The translations under genes were made by a program, and so were the position numbers. From NCBI GenBank assembly GCA_037893225.1, contig JAZGUH010000112.1, positions 1,922,001 to 1,986,000 on the forward strand: DNA of 64,000 nt, given 5' to 3'. The notes below the pieces were generated by a model. The model ran no database searches. It was not told the DNA's origin and worked only from the letters and a program-made list of their open reading frames with translations. Below are positions 43,681 through 55,757 of this stretch, piece after piece. The stretch's first letter is position 1, and every line of letters starts with the position of its first letter. The stretch is from Hippasteria phrygiana. Its lineage: Eukaryota; Echinodermata; Asteroidea; Valvatida; Goniasteridae.

Positions 43681-44193
43681 TTTTTAGTGGAAAACAATGT
43701 AATAAGTAACTTCTGTTTTTTTGTATGTTGGATTTTAAGTCGGGTTTTTTGATGTGTTAAGGATTGCTGTTGTGGGGGGTGGGGTTTTGGGGATTTTAAA
43801 AATAGGGTAGATTGGGTAATTTAAGGACAGTTATGTTTAATTGTGGATTTAAGTTGATGGCAGCATTATACTGCACATGGTTCACGGTATAAGACAGTTG
43901 TGTGAGCCAGAGAAATGGGGAATGACGTGACATGACATACTAGGCTTTTTTGTTTCCTTGTTACTAATTTGAGCTGTTGTTTATAGTTTGTAAATTTGAG
44001 TGAAGATTAATATTTTGGTAAAAGTTGGTATACAGCTTTTAGTACAAAGAGCATTATGAAAACAAATTATTTACAAAAATATTAATTGGTTTACATCTTA
44101 TTTTTGGTGTCCGGAAGTTCGGTTTCTTATAAATGTTCATACGTTGTGGAGTTTAGTTTGCACACTCTATTTATTGGAAATGTCAATACTTAC

Positions 44194-44403
44194 AGTAATT
44201 GTGGTTTGTGGTGTTGTATTTGCGCTGATTTGATTCTGATACAGGTCGATTTCCATATTGTTGATAGAAATCATGGTGCCTGACGAGATCTCTGTATCTG
44301 CATAGTCACCCCATAATTTGCATCTGATGGATGTTTTCGTCTCTGGGTCTGTTAGCAGCAGCTTCTTCCGACGAGATGCTTTCCCAGGCTGGACGGGGGA
44401 GAT
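44194..44403 (-). CDS. Intact symmetric exon, OB-fold-like (RPA-type)
   Basis: A 210-nt exon with acceptor TATTTCCAG and donor GTAAGT, phase 0 at both ends, encodes 70 residues with no stop. Key text is SRRKKLLLTDPETKTSIRC, KLWGDYADTEISSGTMISI and QISANTTPQTT. The order of strand, xLWG, Gly-turn, (I)xN and TPxT is typical of OB-fold domains of replication protein A-like proteins, which bind single-stranded DNA. Flanking exons were not certain; the acidic basic-tailed frame ending at 45479 could be an earlier exon of the same gene. Could be host or mobile-element derived. Confidence 0.5.
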
Positions 44404-44448
44404 CTGGAAATAATAAATATTTCATTTTTAAAATTGTTTTCAAAGTGA

Positions 44449-44597
44449 CATTTTCAAAGTGAACAAAGAAACTGGCAGGAGCAGAATTTGAACCTGCGAC
44501 CTTCAGGTTACTGTACCGGTGCTCTACCAACTAAGCTCTCTTGCCCTATGTTGGCGGTCTCCCAAATTGTCAGTATCTTTGTTCGGGTGGGCGCTTT
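44449..44597 (-). repeat. tRNA-derived SINE, copy 2
   Basis: Inverted copy of the element at 8795-8942. The tRNA-like part (44474-44545) has acceptor arms GGCAAGA/TCCTGCC, D arm GAGCTTAGTTGGTAGAGC and a well-paired T arm GCAGGTTCAAATTCTGC. Shared flanks are AACAAAGATACTGACAATTT before and TTTCTTTGTTCACTTTGAAA after. The anticodon stem is broken, so it is not a functional tRNA. Confidence 0.82.
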
Positions 44598-45478
44598 TTT
44601 TTTGTCGGTGGCATTATTGGGATTGTTTTCTGTTACTGGAGAAGACGTACAAATAGAAGTGGGTGTGTAAAATACTTCGTTTTGAGCCAGCCCATTCAAT
44701 GAGACTCTCGTCGCTTTTGGTAGTGTCTTTGCCTCTGCAATGGTTTTCGTTGGAGCAGAAAGGAAGTTTTTTTCTATGGTTGCATCTATCTGGAAAGCCG
44801 GGATGGAGAGGATCTAGATGGATGGAATGGGAAGATAAATAGTGCCTTATTTGTATTTAAGTTGGAAAGGTAATTTTTTTCAGTTTCTGATTAATTTGTG
44901 CACTATTCCCAAAATTTGTTTTTTTGTTACTGATGTTTTTACCACTAACGTTCATAAATCCACCAAAATTGATACTCTTATTTTGGAGGATTTGGGGATA
45001 TTTCGGATATCTTTATACTATAAACTGGGGGATTGTGATGAATTGAGGCTTGTAAGTCTAGTTGGACTGCTGGATTTTGATGCATTCAGGATATCTCTGT
45101 ATTAGGATGTTGGGGAACTTTGATGGATTCAAGATATCAATAGTGTAAAACTTTGTGGATAGCATACTGTATTTGGTTCTGGCACATGTTGTAGGTACAA
45201 GTCTGTCCTTGTGACTGGGGTTTCAGCTTATATAATAGATGTAGAAAGGCTGTAGTGGGGATGGTGTCGAGGATCTCCTCAGAGCTGTGAACAGTTTCCC
45301 TGTCCTGATTGGACAGCGACATCACCTGGTCAGTGTCACATCTGTTGGCATTATTGTAGGGCCAATTGAATGCAGATGGTTGACTGAAAAAGCATGTTTG
45401 CATGGCAAGCCCTCTGCATCTGGTTCATAGTCTTCAACAGAATATTGAATTTTCTGAGAAACCTTTTACTCTGGGTTT

Positions 45479-45603
45479 TTAGGATATAGGATCACCATCT
45501 CCCTCCGAGGCAGTTTCAGTGTTTTCTTCCTCATCTTCTTGCCATTCTCTTCGCTTTTTGACAACAGGTCTTTCATCTTCAGATGAAGAGTCTGTTTTTC
45601 CTT
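45479..45603 (-). other. Possible acidic C-terminal coding segment
   Basis: On the minus strand the frame reads DSSSEDERPVVKKRREWQED, then EEENTETASEGDGDPIS and TAA. The mix of a basic nuclear-signal-like KKRR and acidic runs looks like protein-coding text rather than chance, but no domain identifies it. It may be linked to the OB-fold exon further left. Confidence 0.35.
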
Positions 45604-47050
45604 GAGCCAGTTCTTTCCTTACAAATTTTTAAGAAACTGCACCTTTATTCAGACGTCATTTCTCTTAAAATGACTGGAACATGCTTTGGAACAGTTGCTC
45701 AACAAAACATGTTTTTTGTCCCTCTTTATTCTGTTGAACCATTTGTTGAGAAGAACAGGTTCTTTATTAGGGAATTGAGTGGAATGCCAACCCTGTGTGA
45801 TCATCTAATGTATTCTGGCATCCATACACAATACAGTGATGAGGCATTTCTGAAAAAGACACATTGAGAGAGATTAAGAAAAGTATCAAACCATAGTTAA
45901 CAAACCATTTTCCTAAGTTGCTGAATGATTTAGCCTGAATAATGACTTATTCCAGTAGATCCATTTAGCTAGTTTACCCAGGCCTAACCCAGGCCCAAGT
46001 TAACCCAAGTTATCCCCATAAATGGAGCCCAGTTTAAACTGGACTACATCCATACTGGGCCCCACAATGCTGTGCAGTATATTATGAGAAGAAAGTCCAC
46101 AAAAAAAACCTTGTTTACATGCATACATGTATATTTGTTTCCAGTTAACTTTTCAAGTTCAAGAGGGGCCTCTTGCTGCTACATACGTTTAAGGCCAAAT
46201 AAAAAAAAAATACACCACTTGATCCAGGTTTTTTTCAAAAAGGAGGATGATTGCCTTTTTATTTTTTATTTATTTTCCAAGATGGCCACCAAGCATTTCA
46301 GTTCAAAATGGCCACCAACTTTTCAGTTGAAAATGAACGCCAGCTTTTTATTAGCTATCCTCGTTAGTTGAGTCAAAATATCCATGGTAAAAATGGGAAA
46401 TGAACTCGAGCATCCAAAGATGGTACCAAGAAATTAGCAAAAATACAAAGTCTAGTCTTTTTGGGGAAACAAAAAATTAAAACAAAAAGGACGCGGCTTC
46501 AAAAATAGATGCGGCGGGGACGATCAACTAGTGTTTTTTTTTACATGGCCTAATGATTTTGCTGCCAATATTTTCAATGAAAATCTACCGAAGCTGCAAA
46601 TTTCTTATTTTTCATCCTAAAATTACTTGATTAGAAGGGGTAGCTATAGCAGCTAGATTCTGATGACAACTTCAGTCTCCCTAGGGTTTGAGACCTACAC
46701 TGTACATGTACAGTGTGTACTAAACATTGACTGCATCAAACAAGATAGCCGCTAACATGGACGGCCGCGATCACACACTTTTTAATACACGAATGTCAAA
46801 ATTTTGAAGCTGCAGTCATCCAAAAGAAAAGTCTTTCTTCTCCAAAATTGTGTGATTCCTGTGTTAAACTTCCGCAAGGTATAAATGCTCACGTACGATG
46901 CAGGTAGTCTAACCATAGCTCTAACCATACCTCTTTTGTAGTAGAATGCTGGTAATTTATGAAACAGTTAATGTGATTTAAATCAATGTCACAACGTATA
47001 CAACTTAAATTAAAGTGTTATTTACCAAAAATAAAGCCAATTGTCGTACA
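45604..47050. other. Spacer, nothing recognised
   Basis: AT-rich sequence with ACATGTAC strings and a short AAGATGGCC/AAAATGGCC repetition at about 46280-46330. No supported exon. Confidence 0.45.
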
Positions 47051-47320
47051 GTAGGGGAGACCGGGTAACATTGTTACAAAATTTACATCTTGTTGCACCT
47101 GATCATTCTAATGAAATAACGCTGGCACTCCATTTTGCTTCTGATGATAGCCCAATATGAAACTGAAGCATGTGAAGCAAGCAAAACTCTTCAACAAAGA
47201 ACATGTAATTAACAATTTAATTAATAATAAAGGAAACAAATTGTAACAAGTTACCCCATATACGGGAGATATTATTACACCATGCAGGGTAAGTTGTTAC
47301 AATTTGTAATCAGCAATTAC
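47051..47320. repeat. GGGTAACATTGTTACA-type dispersed repeat
   Basis: Three related strings occur in 270 bp: GACCGGGTAACATTGTTACA at the left, AACAAGTTACCCC in reverse orientation near 47245, and GCAGGGTAAGTTGTTACAATT near 47286. This resembles ends of a short DNA transposon family with TAGGGGAGACCGGG termini. Boundaries are not defined. Confidence 0.5.
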
Positions 47321-47684
47321 TTTACATAAATGTAAAGCAGTTATTGGACACATATCTTTTACTAGGGCACAATAATGTCAAACAACTCCTACTTTGAACT
47401 GTATAGGTTTGTCTATGCAGTGTTTATGCTGACATTTAAACATTTAAGTTATAAACACCAACTATAACCATTGTTTTTTTAACTTTCAATCTTTTGATCC
47501 ATGTTATAAAAAAATATGTCTCTCAATAGTCTAGTAAAAGCCATAATGAACAGTTACTTAAGAACTTGTCATTGTTTAATTAGAGTCAGTGTCCATTGCT
47601 GTCTTGTTTTCCCCTTGGCAGTTGTCACACAAGTAGGTTGCTCCTCCCTCTGTGCAATCCCTTACCGAACATGACTGCTGTCCA

Positions 47685-47941
47685 ATTAGCCTTTTAGAGG
47701 TATGGCGGACACAATAGGAGAGGGCGCTATTTGATTTGGGTATACTTTTTGTGAAACCACAGGAAATTTCAAAGGTGAAGATTAGGCATGATCTATGGAT
47801 TGTACTTTTGATACGTCTTTAACTCAAAACAATATCTGATTCTGACTTTCACTGGAATTTGTGGTTTTACAAAATGTTTACCCAAATCAAATAGCGCCCT
47901 CCTATTGTGTCCGCCATACCTCTAATTTTTTAAAGGCTAAT
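47685..47941. mobile_element. MITE family B, 257 bp
   Basis: Nearly exact terminal inverted repeats of about 58 bp: ATTAGCCTTTTAGAGGTATG at the left is mirrored at the right, including AGCGCCCTCCTATTGTGTCC. The inner 140 bp are noncoding. Related to the short copy at 25204-25308. Confidence 0.85.
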
Positions 47942-50470
47942 AGCAGTTTTCATAGCATGCTGCATAGCATTTGCATGCTATGAATAACTGCTATCTTCAA
48001 TAGCATTCTCATACAAACGTTCATTGAGGTATAGCATGTCAGGAGGCTGAATTATTTAAATGAGCTAAAGCATGTGCATGCTACTAGGAATTCTTTTAAA
48101 GCATGCCAACTGGAATGCTATACCATACCATATGCATGCTATATGGGATAGCATGTGCATGCTATGTGAATGGCATGTGCATGCTGTTTCGTACACAATA
48201 TTTTAAAAAAATTACATATATCCTGATTTACACAAGTACATTTACTATATTTCCTTCAAAGCTTTTATCTGTTAATCTCACTTACAATGAGACATTATTA
48301 ACACAACATAATTGAAATTTAATATGGTGTGATCAAAAATATATTTAAAAAATATTGTACATAAAACATTGTACATGACAATCTTTCTCCTCACGTGGCA
48401 TTTTAAAAAGCAATGACTGAAAGTTTGATGCCAAAAACTGCTTAATTTGAATTATATCCTTGAAGCAACTAGTCGATCAACTATATCCTATTTGACAGGG
48501 ACTGGTTCATGGGTATTGCTTCTTAAACCATATGGCACAATCAGGCACAACCCATTGTCTTTTAGAAAACGGGTGCTAAAAAATATATGTTGCAGTGTAG
48601 TGGATAATTATGGCCTTAGCACCTAACCATTTAGAATGCCAGGTAAAAGGCTTAGTCTTGGTCATGTTGGTCCTGTATGTTGAAAGAATGGTTATAGTGG
48701 TTCACAGCTTGTAATCAAAACCAATTAAGCTTATCTTGGCAATTACTTGAAACATCAATTGAAACACAATCCAGTGTACATATCATGCAGGTATGGTTTT
48801 CATTCTCAGAATCTCAGAAAGTTGACTGCGTACATCGCCGCTTATATATAAGGCATCATCATATCCAGTTTGACTTCACACCAATGCCGTGCAAGCGTGA
48901 AATTGTGAATCGACAACACACAATTTGGACACTCTTTTTGTGTGTGATTTCTCATGACAAAAAGCAATAAAACTGATATAAGCTAATTGTAAAAGGGAAT
49001 TTCTAACATTAATACTGACAAGATGCTATGAGTGTGACCCAACGGCAGCGGAACAGGGGGGCCGAGGGGGCATTTTCCCCTCCACTTTTTCGATTTTGGG
49101 AAAATAGCCCCCCTCCCTTTTGGCAGTTCCAAATATTGAAAAACATAGAAAATGGCAGCATTTTGCCCCCCCTCCCCCCCACTTTCAAAAGTGTTCCGGC
49201 GCAGAAACTACAGAAGTGGTGGATTATTAATTGAAGGGATTGATTATCAATATTAGCAAGACAAAACAAAATTCTTCTATAACTTCTTGCTGCAAATTAT
49301 ATGCATATCTAAAATAAAAAATAAAAATATGTATTCAATTGTGAAACAAACAAGTTCCAACATTGTCCAAGTTTATAAAGCTTTAGAGTACGTCGTAGCA
49401 GCTCACCGGAAATTCACAAATAAGCTTATAAGCCATCATAATTATTTTAAATTTTCCCCTTTATTCGAAATTTAGACAGCTGATTCAATTCGTTAAGCAT
49501 GTTAGTCATAACTTGTTTTGTTATCACTAACAATCGACAATGGGGACATCTTTTAACAGATTAAAAGCCAAAATGAAATTATCTGAGCCAAAAGCTCACC
49601 TCCCACTTGTATCCATATACTGGTATACAAAATTATAAACTTACCGCATACAAACAGCTTGTGAGTGTGTATGCTGCAGTTGTCCATTAGACTTAGTCCA
49701 TTTAGCCAATCATCCAGTGTATTTTTTACTTGTTATGTACAGATTAGTGTACATGAACAGTAAACAATGCCTGCAGTCATTCTAGACCTATGGCATGTAA
49801 ATGTCCATGATTTTTACCCAGTTTTCTACAATTTCTTGCAAATTTCTTTTCTACAAAGACTGTGTACTGCACTCTGCACTGAAATTCAACTGACTGCAAT
49901 TTCAAATTTCCCACACTGACCATTGGTATGCAAGGTCACTGTGTCATGTGACTTTGTGGCCCATTTGCTGCACTGTGGTAATTTCCTCCATAGTAATATA
50001 TGATAGGCTTGTTGAAATATTGGAATGCTGTTTGCAGGCTGTGCTTAGCCATGGACTGCTAAATTGGAATGCTGTATTCAATTTGCAGTCCGCCCACTTT
50101 GCTTTGGAGCTCACATGTTATTTGGAATGCTATTATAATACTGCATGCTATCAAGAATGCTGTACTGACTGTTAAATTTAGCAGTCATCTATCTGTGATT
50201 GCTATGTGAATGCTATAATAGCATGCACATGCTGTTTTAATGCTATTAAAACCCTCCTATGCAAACATACATTCTGAGCCATGTTGTTGTACGAGTCAAA
50301 ATCAGTCAAGGTGATTGTTTTTGACCCTCCTGCCATAGTACAAAACCACATGTAATCTGATCATGTCTGTGTAAAAGTATAGCAGGGGAGGTGGAAGGAA
50401 ATTTTGACTGATTTTGACCTTTTAAATAGTAGGAGGGTTTTAAACTGCTATATGCACATGCTATTATAGC
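47942..50470. repeat. GCATGC/ATGCTAT-rich repetitive region
   Basis: At 47945-48190 and again at 49950-50250 the sequence is dominated by variants of TAGCATGCACATGCTAT and GGAATGCTAT. Between 50165 and 50470 the arms AGCATGCACATGCTGTTTTA and TATATGCACATGCTATTATA, with AAAACCCTCC/GGAGGGTTTT inside, form an inverted repeat. No gene is seen. A C/G-rich block at 49040-49190 (GCCCCCCTCC strings) is another dispersed repeat. Confidence 0.5.
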
Positions 50471-50796
50471 AGTCTTGTCCATGCACTCCACCCACTGCTC
50501 CCCTTGTGCTGAATTTGGAGAATAAGTCATCGCAAACACTTGCAATCATCTGTTGCTTTATTTGATGATTTATTGGGCTTTGCTTTGCTTTTAGTGGTCA
50601 TCACTTGTGTTGTTTTAGGGTATTTGTTTTACTCCTAAAGCAACTTTTCCTTTTCATCAGGAGTGCTGGTTAGAATTTCTTACACCCTCCCCTTCCTGCA
50701 CTTTCCTTGGCCCAGCCTTGGGGTAAGGCCTTAACATCTCTGGGGACTTCTGAATGCCTGAAGGAAAACCCCTGATGACACCACCTGCCTTATAAG

Positions 50797-50983
50797 CAGG
50801 GCTGTTAGTCGAGTCCATCACAAGTCTATTACAAGCCCTCCAGTCGTAATTCCACTCACAAGGTATTCAAATGAGCTTTCACAAAGGCATTCCTTTGTCA
50901 TTATTCATCCAGTTACATGTACTTGTGACTGGCTTTATGAAAGGACTTGTGACTGGACTTGCAGGGACTCGACTACAGCCCTG
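50797..50983. mobile_element. hAT MITE family A, copy 3
   Basis: Ends CAGGGCTGTTAGTCGAGTCC and GGACTCGACTACAGCCCTG. The flanking octamers CTTATAAG and CTTATCGG match at six of eight positions, an eroded 8-bp target duplication. The interior agrees with the copies at 24767 and 34299. Confidence 0.85.
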
Positions 50984-51019
50984 CTTATCGGAATCTGATT
51001 GTGAATCAGATGCATGACT

Positions 51020-52125
51020 ATAAAGGAAGAGCTTCAACTGGAAGATCTATCTGATCAGGCTCCATGCTTTGTGGAAGGTCTGCCTTATCTGGTTGGTTTT
51101 CATTCAACTGGGATGGGTGTCATTGGTTTGTATTGGCTTCGTCTGGATGGGTATCATTGGCTGTGCTTGGCTCTTGGGGGTAATCCGTAACAAAGGCAGG
51201 AAGAACTTCATGATCTCCAAAGATATTTCTGTTGAAGGGGTAAATGTTTGGATGTTTGACGCTGTTGCTGCAAGACTAGGGGCAAAGCTTTCTTAACAAT
51301 CCCAGGAATATCATAAATGGACATTGTTTTTCCAGGGTGTGATTTCATCCATCCATCGTAGGCTGAGTTGACATATTTCTTCAGAGGGCCATTAATGCTA
51401 TGATCCAACGGCTGGAACTTGTGTTAGCAATGTGGAGGCAGCGTGAGAAGCACCACGTCATTGTCGCGGCACAGGTCGATGATCGGGATTGACACATGAG
51501 AATCATGGTTGTCCAATATCAGTAACACTGGGTGCTCTTTTGTGCATTTCGTGACCTTCATGAAATGTTGAAAAACTGATGAGAAAGTCATTTTGACTTC
51601 ATCCACCCACTGGGATTGGCAGATCCGCAGTGTCTGCTGGTCCATCTCTGATAAAATGCTCACGGAAATTCACACGTGGGAAGACAAAAATGGGTTGTAC
51701 TGAATTTCCAGCAGCGCTAACAGCAAGACACAAAGTGACCAGAGTACCCCCACTCATCAGCAGATGTACGTGTAATGGCTCCAACCTGCTTCACTCCTAT
51801 TCTGGCGACTAGCAGGCTTTTGCACTGTTGTAATACCAATTTCATAGCAGTTGTAGATCTCATGGAGCAAAGTTGTCAAAGAAATCTCTAACATTCTTGC
51901 GGTTGAAACTAGTTGCTCTACTCAAACTTGTTGCTTAGATAGCCCTGGATTGCGCTTGAGAAATGAAGTAAACCATTCCACACCAACCATTTTGTTATCG
52001 GTCCATGTACATGTAGGTGGAAACTTAAGGTGGTTTGCTTCTGCATACTCATATGCCAGTTTGCGAATTTCCTTTGGTGCCAGACCATGGTACATCTCTG
52101 ATGCTCGCAAAACATATTCAACTAG
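51020..52125 (-). pseudogene. pogo/Tigger-type (CENP-B-like) transposase remnant
   Basis: These Tc1/mariner relatives join a CENP-B-type helix-turn-helix to a DDE core. In order: GLAPKEIRKLAYEYAEANHL and WFTSFLKRNPGLSKQQV (DNA-binding half), ATSFNRKNVRDFFDNFAP, then a damaged NxDETG site read as NCYEIGITTVQKP, GGTLVTLCLAVSAAGNSVQP, IFVFPRVNFREHFIRDGP, VLLILDNHDSHVSI (second Asp), VVLLTLPPHC, FQPLDHSINGPLKKYV, HPGKTMSIYDIPGIV and EFLPAFVTDYPQEPST-like tail text. Stops and shifts break it at several places (near 51.84, 51.76, 51.60, 51.42 and 51.21 kb), and the first catalytic Asp appears replaced. Clearly dead. Confidence 0.85.
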
Positions 52126-52979
52126 TAAAGACTCCTGATTTGCATCAAAAACCCTTTTATTTTATGAGCTGCATAGCCAACTGGGGTCTCTTTGCTTTGC
52201 AATATCTTTGCAGAGTCATGAAATTAACGTCGAAAATATACAATAGAAGAGTATTATTGGAATATCGAAAACAAGAAACTCCTTACAATTAAAAATATAA
52301 TTTGTGTACCATAGTTACAAACAAAACTTCTGATCTTTGAAGTTTTAATCATCATGATAAACCCTTTCATTACCAAATTGTTTATACACAGGGAGCTGTT
52401 GTAATAGGGACCGCATTGTTCAGTGTGTACAGTCCAGAACCAAATTGTTTTGCACTAACTGCAGCTGTCGGAGGTCCTTTCTTTCGAATTCGTTTTCACC
52501 AGGATGAGTTCGTTGTACAAAAATAGTTGTGCATGCGATTTGTAGTACAAATTCTGGCCTTTCTGATTTTATGTTACTTTTTCCCACAGCAAGCTAATTA
52601 TGTTTCATCATTAATTTGTGCAGTTTGTAAAAAAAAAATCATTCCAAAAATGTCTACTTTTTTAAGTGCACAGTTTCTGTTTCAGTCAGTTTTCAGCATG
52701 AAGGTTTGACAGGATGGCAAGGGTTTCTGTGAGACATTTTCTGCCAAGGAAATAAGCTTTCATTTGATACCTGGATCGAAGTAATTGGTTCTAGACTCAG
52801 CGAGTAACGTCAATTTTCTGACAGGTGTCGGCCATCACAACTCTTTCAATCTTTCAAGAGGTTATTCACCGCATCGCTTCTGTTGTGTACACACTGTGCA
52901 TACTGTACACGAACACGTATTACATTTAACTGTGCAAACAAACATGGAGAGATACAATCGCAATTTTGAATGTATTTGA
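52126..52979. other. Spacer, nothing recognised
   Basis: No family motif, tRNA or clear inverted repeat found. Confidence 0.4.
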
Positions 52980-53256
52980 TATGAACTTGTGGAAATGCAA
53001 TTTGATAGCCAACTAAGTTAATTGTTGTATTGATTTTATATTTTTATATTTTTAATTACCCTGTTTTTTGGTGTGTTTTGTTAAGTAGGCATATTTGTCC
53101 TTTATGTTGGGACCCCAATGGAAATAAGCCTGTAAAATTGGCTTTTTTGGGTTATCCCAGGTTAAATCAACTGTCTTTTGTTTATTGTTCATATTTGTAT
53201 CTGTCATTGTTAATGAGTCGGTTGAAACCTGAATAAATCAAATCAAATCAAATCAG
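52980..53256 (+). mobile_element. 3' end of a CR1/L2-like LINE
   Basis: The text TTGGGACCCCAATGGAAATAAG, a GGCTTTTTTGGGTTATCCC stretch and a terminal GAATAAATCAAATCAAATCA tail are typical of the 3' UTR and short tandem tail of CR1/L2-clade retrotransposons. No reverse transcriptase is present, so this is a 5'-truncated copy. The 5' border is approximate. Confidence 0.65.
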
Positions 53257-54182
53257 TATAGTACCCTGTGGAGACATGAAAACGATAGATACAAAGGGAC
53301 TGAATAAGTCTCCACTAGGCAATTCTATGGGTTAGGTTGTCTCCACAAGGAATTTTGTGTACAAAGTCTATGGGGGTTTGCTTAAGTACAGGGACAAAGG
53401 GGAGAACAATGCCATGTCTCCACAGGGATGCAAAAATGCGGATGTGTGTACGTGCACTCACTGAGGCCCGAAGATGTGAAAACCTTTTGTTGGAACAAAA
53501 AACGTGAAAAGTAAACAAAAGGCACTTTTTTCACGTAATAAGTCGACTTATAAGTCAATTTGTGTACACATCCAATGGAAAATTGTTTGCGTAGTTGGCA
53601 ACGTTCGCGTGAGTGGAACACAGCTCTTGACCATTTTCGCGACGCAGTTCGAGAGTAATGCGCACGCAACATTTTTCTGCACCCGCGAGTATCAAGAGTA
53701 ACACGCCCGAACGCACCCTAAAGTACCGAAGTGATGACGTTAATGCAATGTTTGGAACCAGAATAATTTTGTTAATTTGTGTCAACGTGTTTGCATGACT
53801 GGCTGTTACATGTATTAGGAAAAGTCGAAATCTACATTTGTTTGGAGGCAGTTGTCATGCCAACTGACGTCAGACTCTAGGGCCTATATGGAAATTTATT
53901 TTGTGCAGAAACTTAGCAGCCATTGGAACGTTCGTTATATAGACTAATCCGAGAAGCAAAATTAGAAGCCATCTTTAGGTACCCAATCGAGCGGTACCAT
54001 ACACGCGCGCTCGTCATACACGCGCACTCATTGCGCCTTTGACCAATAGGATTGCCAAACTAAACACGCGCCTCACAATATAAACACAACTTCCCCTAGG
54101 GTTATATAATTTTGATGCTTTTGGTTTTGCCAATGGGGAAGTGAGAAATTAACCTTTTCGACGTTCTCAAAGCACCATCTGA
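53257..54182. other. Spacer with eroded repeats
   Basis: Two variants of TGGAGACATG / CTCCACAAGG near 53268-53430 suggest a degraded inverted element. Nothing coding is supported. Confidence 0.4.
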
Positions 54183-54352
54183 CCATAGACTATATCGCAA
54201 ATACCGCTTGGTTGAGACGTCACAATCGTTACAAGAGATTGTGGGAAGGAAATGCTTACACTACAGAAATTAATACTGATTCCTTCCCACAATCCCTTGT
54301 AACCATTGTGACGTCTCAACCGGGCGGTAGGCCATTTGCGATAGGTCTATGG
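54183..54352. mobile_element. MITE, 170 bp
   Basis: Long inverted arms of about 60 bp with a few mismatches: CCATAGACTATATCGCAAAT at the left against ATTTGCGATAGGTCTATGG at the right, and GGTTGAGACGTCACAATCGT against ATTGTGACGTCTCAACC. Noncoding. Confidence 0.85.
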
Positions 54353-55682
54353 CCAGGGAACAGCATCGGCCCATACTGCTGGCATAGTTGCAAAAATCAT
54401 CTTCCGATTGGGTAATAATGTGACATATTAGCTTTTCTAATTCCAGAGAGCTGCATTCATCAGTAAGGGGTGCGTTTTGGCGGTCACAAACTGCCATAAC
54501 CAAGAATTGGTTCGGTTGCTTCATGTCGGTGAATTTCTTTGGGAATTTGAAATAGGCGAAAATTATGAATCATAATGTAATCCCCAAATCTCCAAAGTGA
54601 TTAAACAAAGAGAACCGGTTTTCAGTTATGACCGCCGAAATGCAGGCCTAAGAGGGATTCCCCAATTATTTCCTTTATTTAAATTTCCATTTAAAAATTG
54701 ATATTTTTTTTTTTTTCCCTTGTTCCATAAAAATATGTGGAAAAGTATCTCTCAACTCATGACAGATATTTAGCATAAAACCAATGCATATTTGGACTGG
54801 TTCACAGTGCCATAGGCTTGTGTATAAATTACATACCCACAATGCATTGAGAATGTCTAAAATGTTTATTGGTTAACGGGGGGCTATTAACTACATCATC
54901 GTAACGCACCTTGGCTCGGATTAATGCAGCCTAACCGTATGGCTTATTGGCACATCAGGAAAACATCTCCAATGTAAAAATGTTTGAAACTATGACAAGA
55001 TTCTCAGTGCGCAGACCCAAGCTTTTCGTATCTAAATGATAAAAAGATCTTTGGCTTAAGTTGGGACTGTTAATTGTACTTAACTCAAAGGAGGTACATG
55101 TACTCAAACAAATTTGATTAAGTCTTTTAAATTGAATTTATTTTACAAATGAGAAGATGAGAACATTCTTCTTGTTTCTTGTATGCCTATAAACAATACA
55201 ACGTTACTGTTGATTGGAAAAATGAACACACGTCCACCAGTAGTATGTAATTATAACAACCTGGATATGCTATGCCACCATTATAACAAACCTTTGTATT
55301 ATACCCCCTCTCTCTAAAATGAAACCCACAATATGTAAGTTTCTACCATATGTAAGATACTTATGTAGTTTAATATAAAAACCAGAGCAAATGTGACACA
55401 GAATCTCTTTGGAAAAATGCAGTGGCTATTGTTACGGAACTGCCTAGTTCCCCGACGTAATGGTATTCAATATATATTGCTGTTGAAACCAGACTATCAA
55501 CCAAATGGTTCTTGGACTTGATTTCCCTTTTTAAAAAAATATTCCAAAACCACTGAAATCAAAGGGAAGAAAAATTAAATCTACAGTCAAACACCTTTAT
55601 TTTAAATATAAATAACCATTTGATTCAACACCTAAAACTTAAAAAAAAAAAAAATATTTAAAAACATCGGACAGCACGGCAT
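54353..55682. other. Spacer, nothing recognised
   Basis: AT-rich, no ORF with recognisable motifs and no defined repeat ends. Confidence 0.4.
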
Positions 55683-55757
55683 GTATTCAATCCAGGGTCC
55701 CCCAGCTCTCAAAACCAATGCCATACCAATCGAGCTACCGAAGCACTCTGGCAGGAT
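55683..55757 (-). repeat. tRNA-related sequence (third type)
   Basis: On the minus strand: CGGTAGCTCGATTGGTATGG (A-box region), ATTGGTTTTGAGAGC and a B-box-like GGATTGAATAC. The acceptor arm is not restored. Probably a SINE head or tRNA pseudogene, unlike the other two tRNA-derived repeats in the window. Confidence 0.5.
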
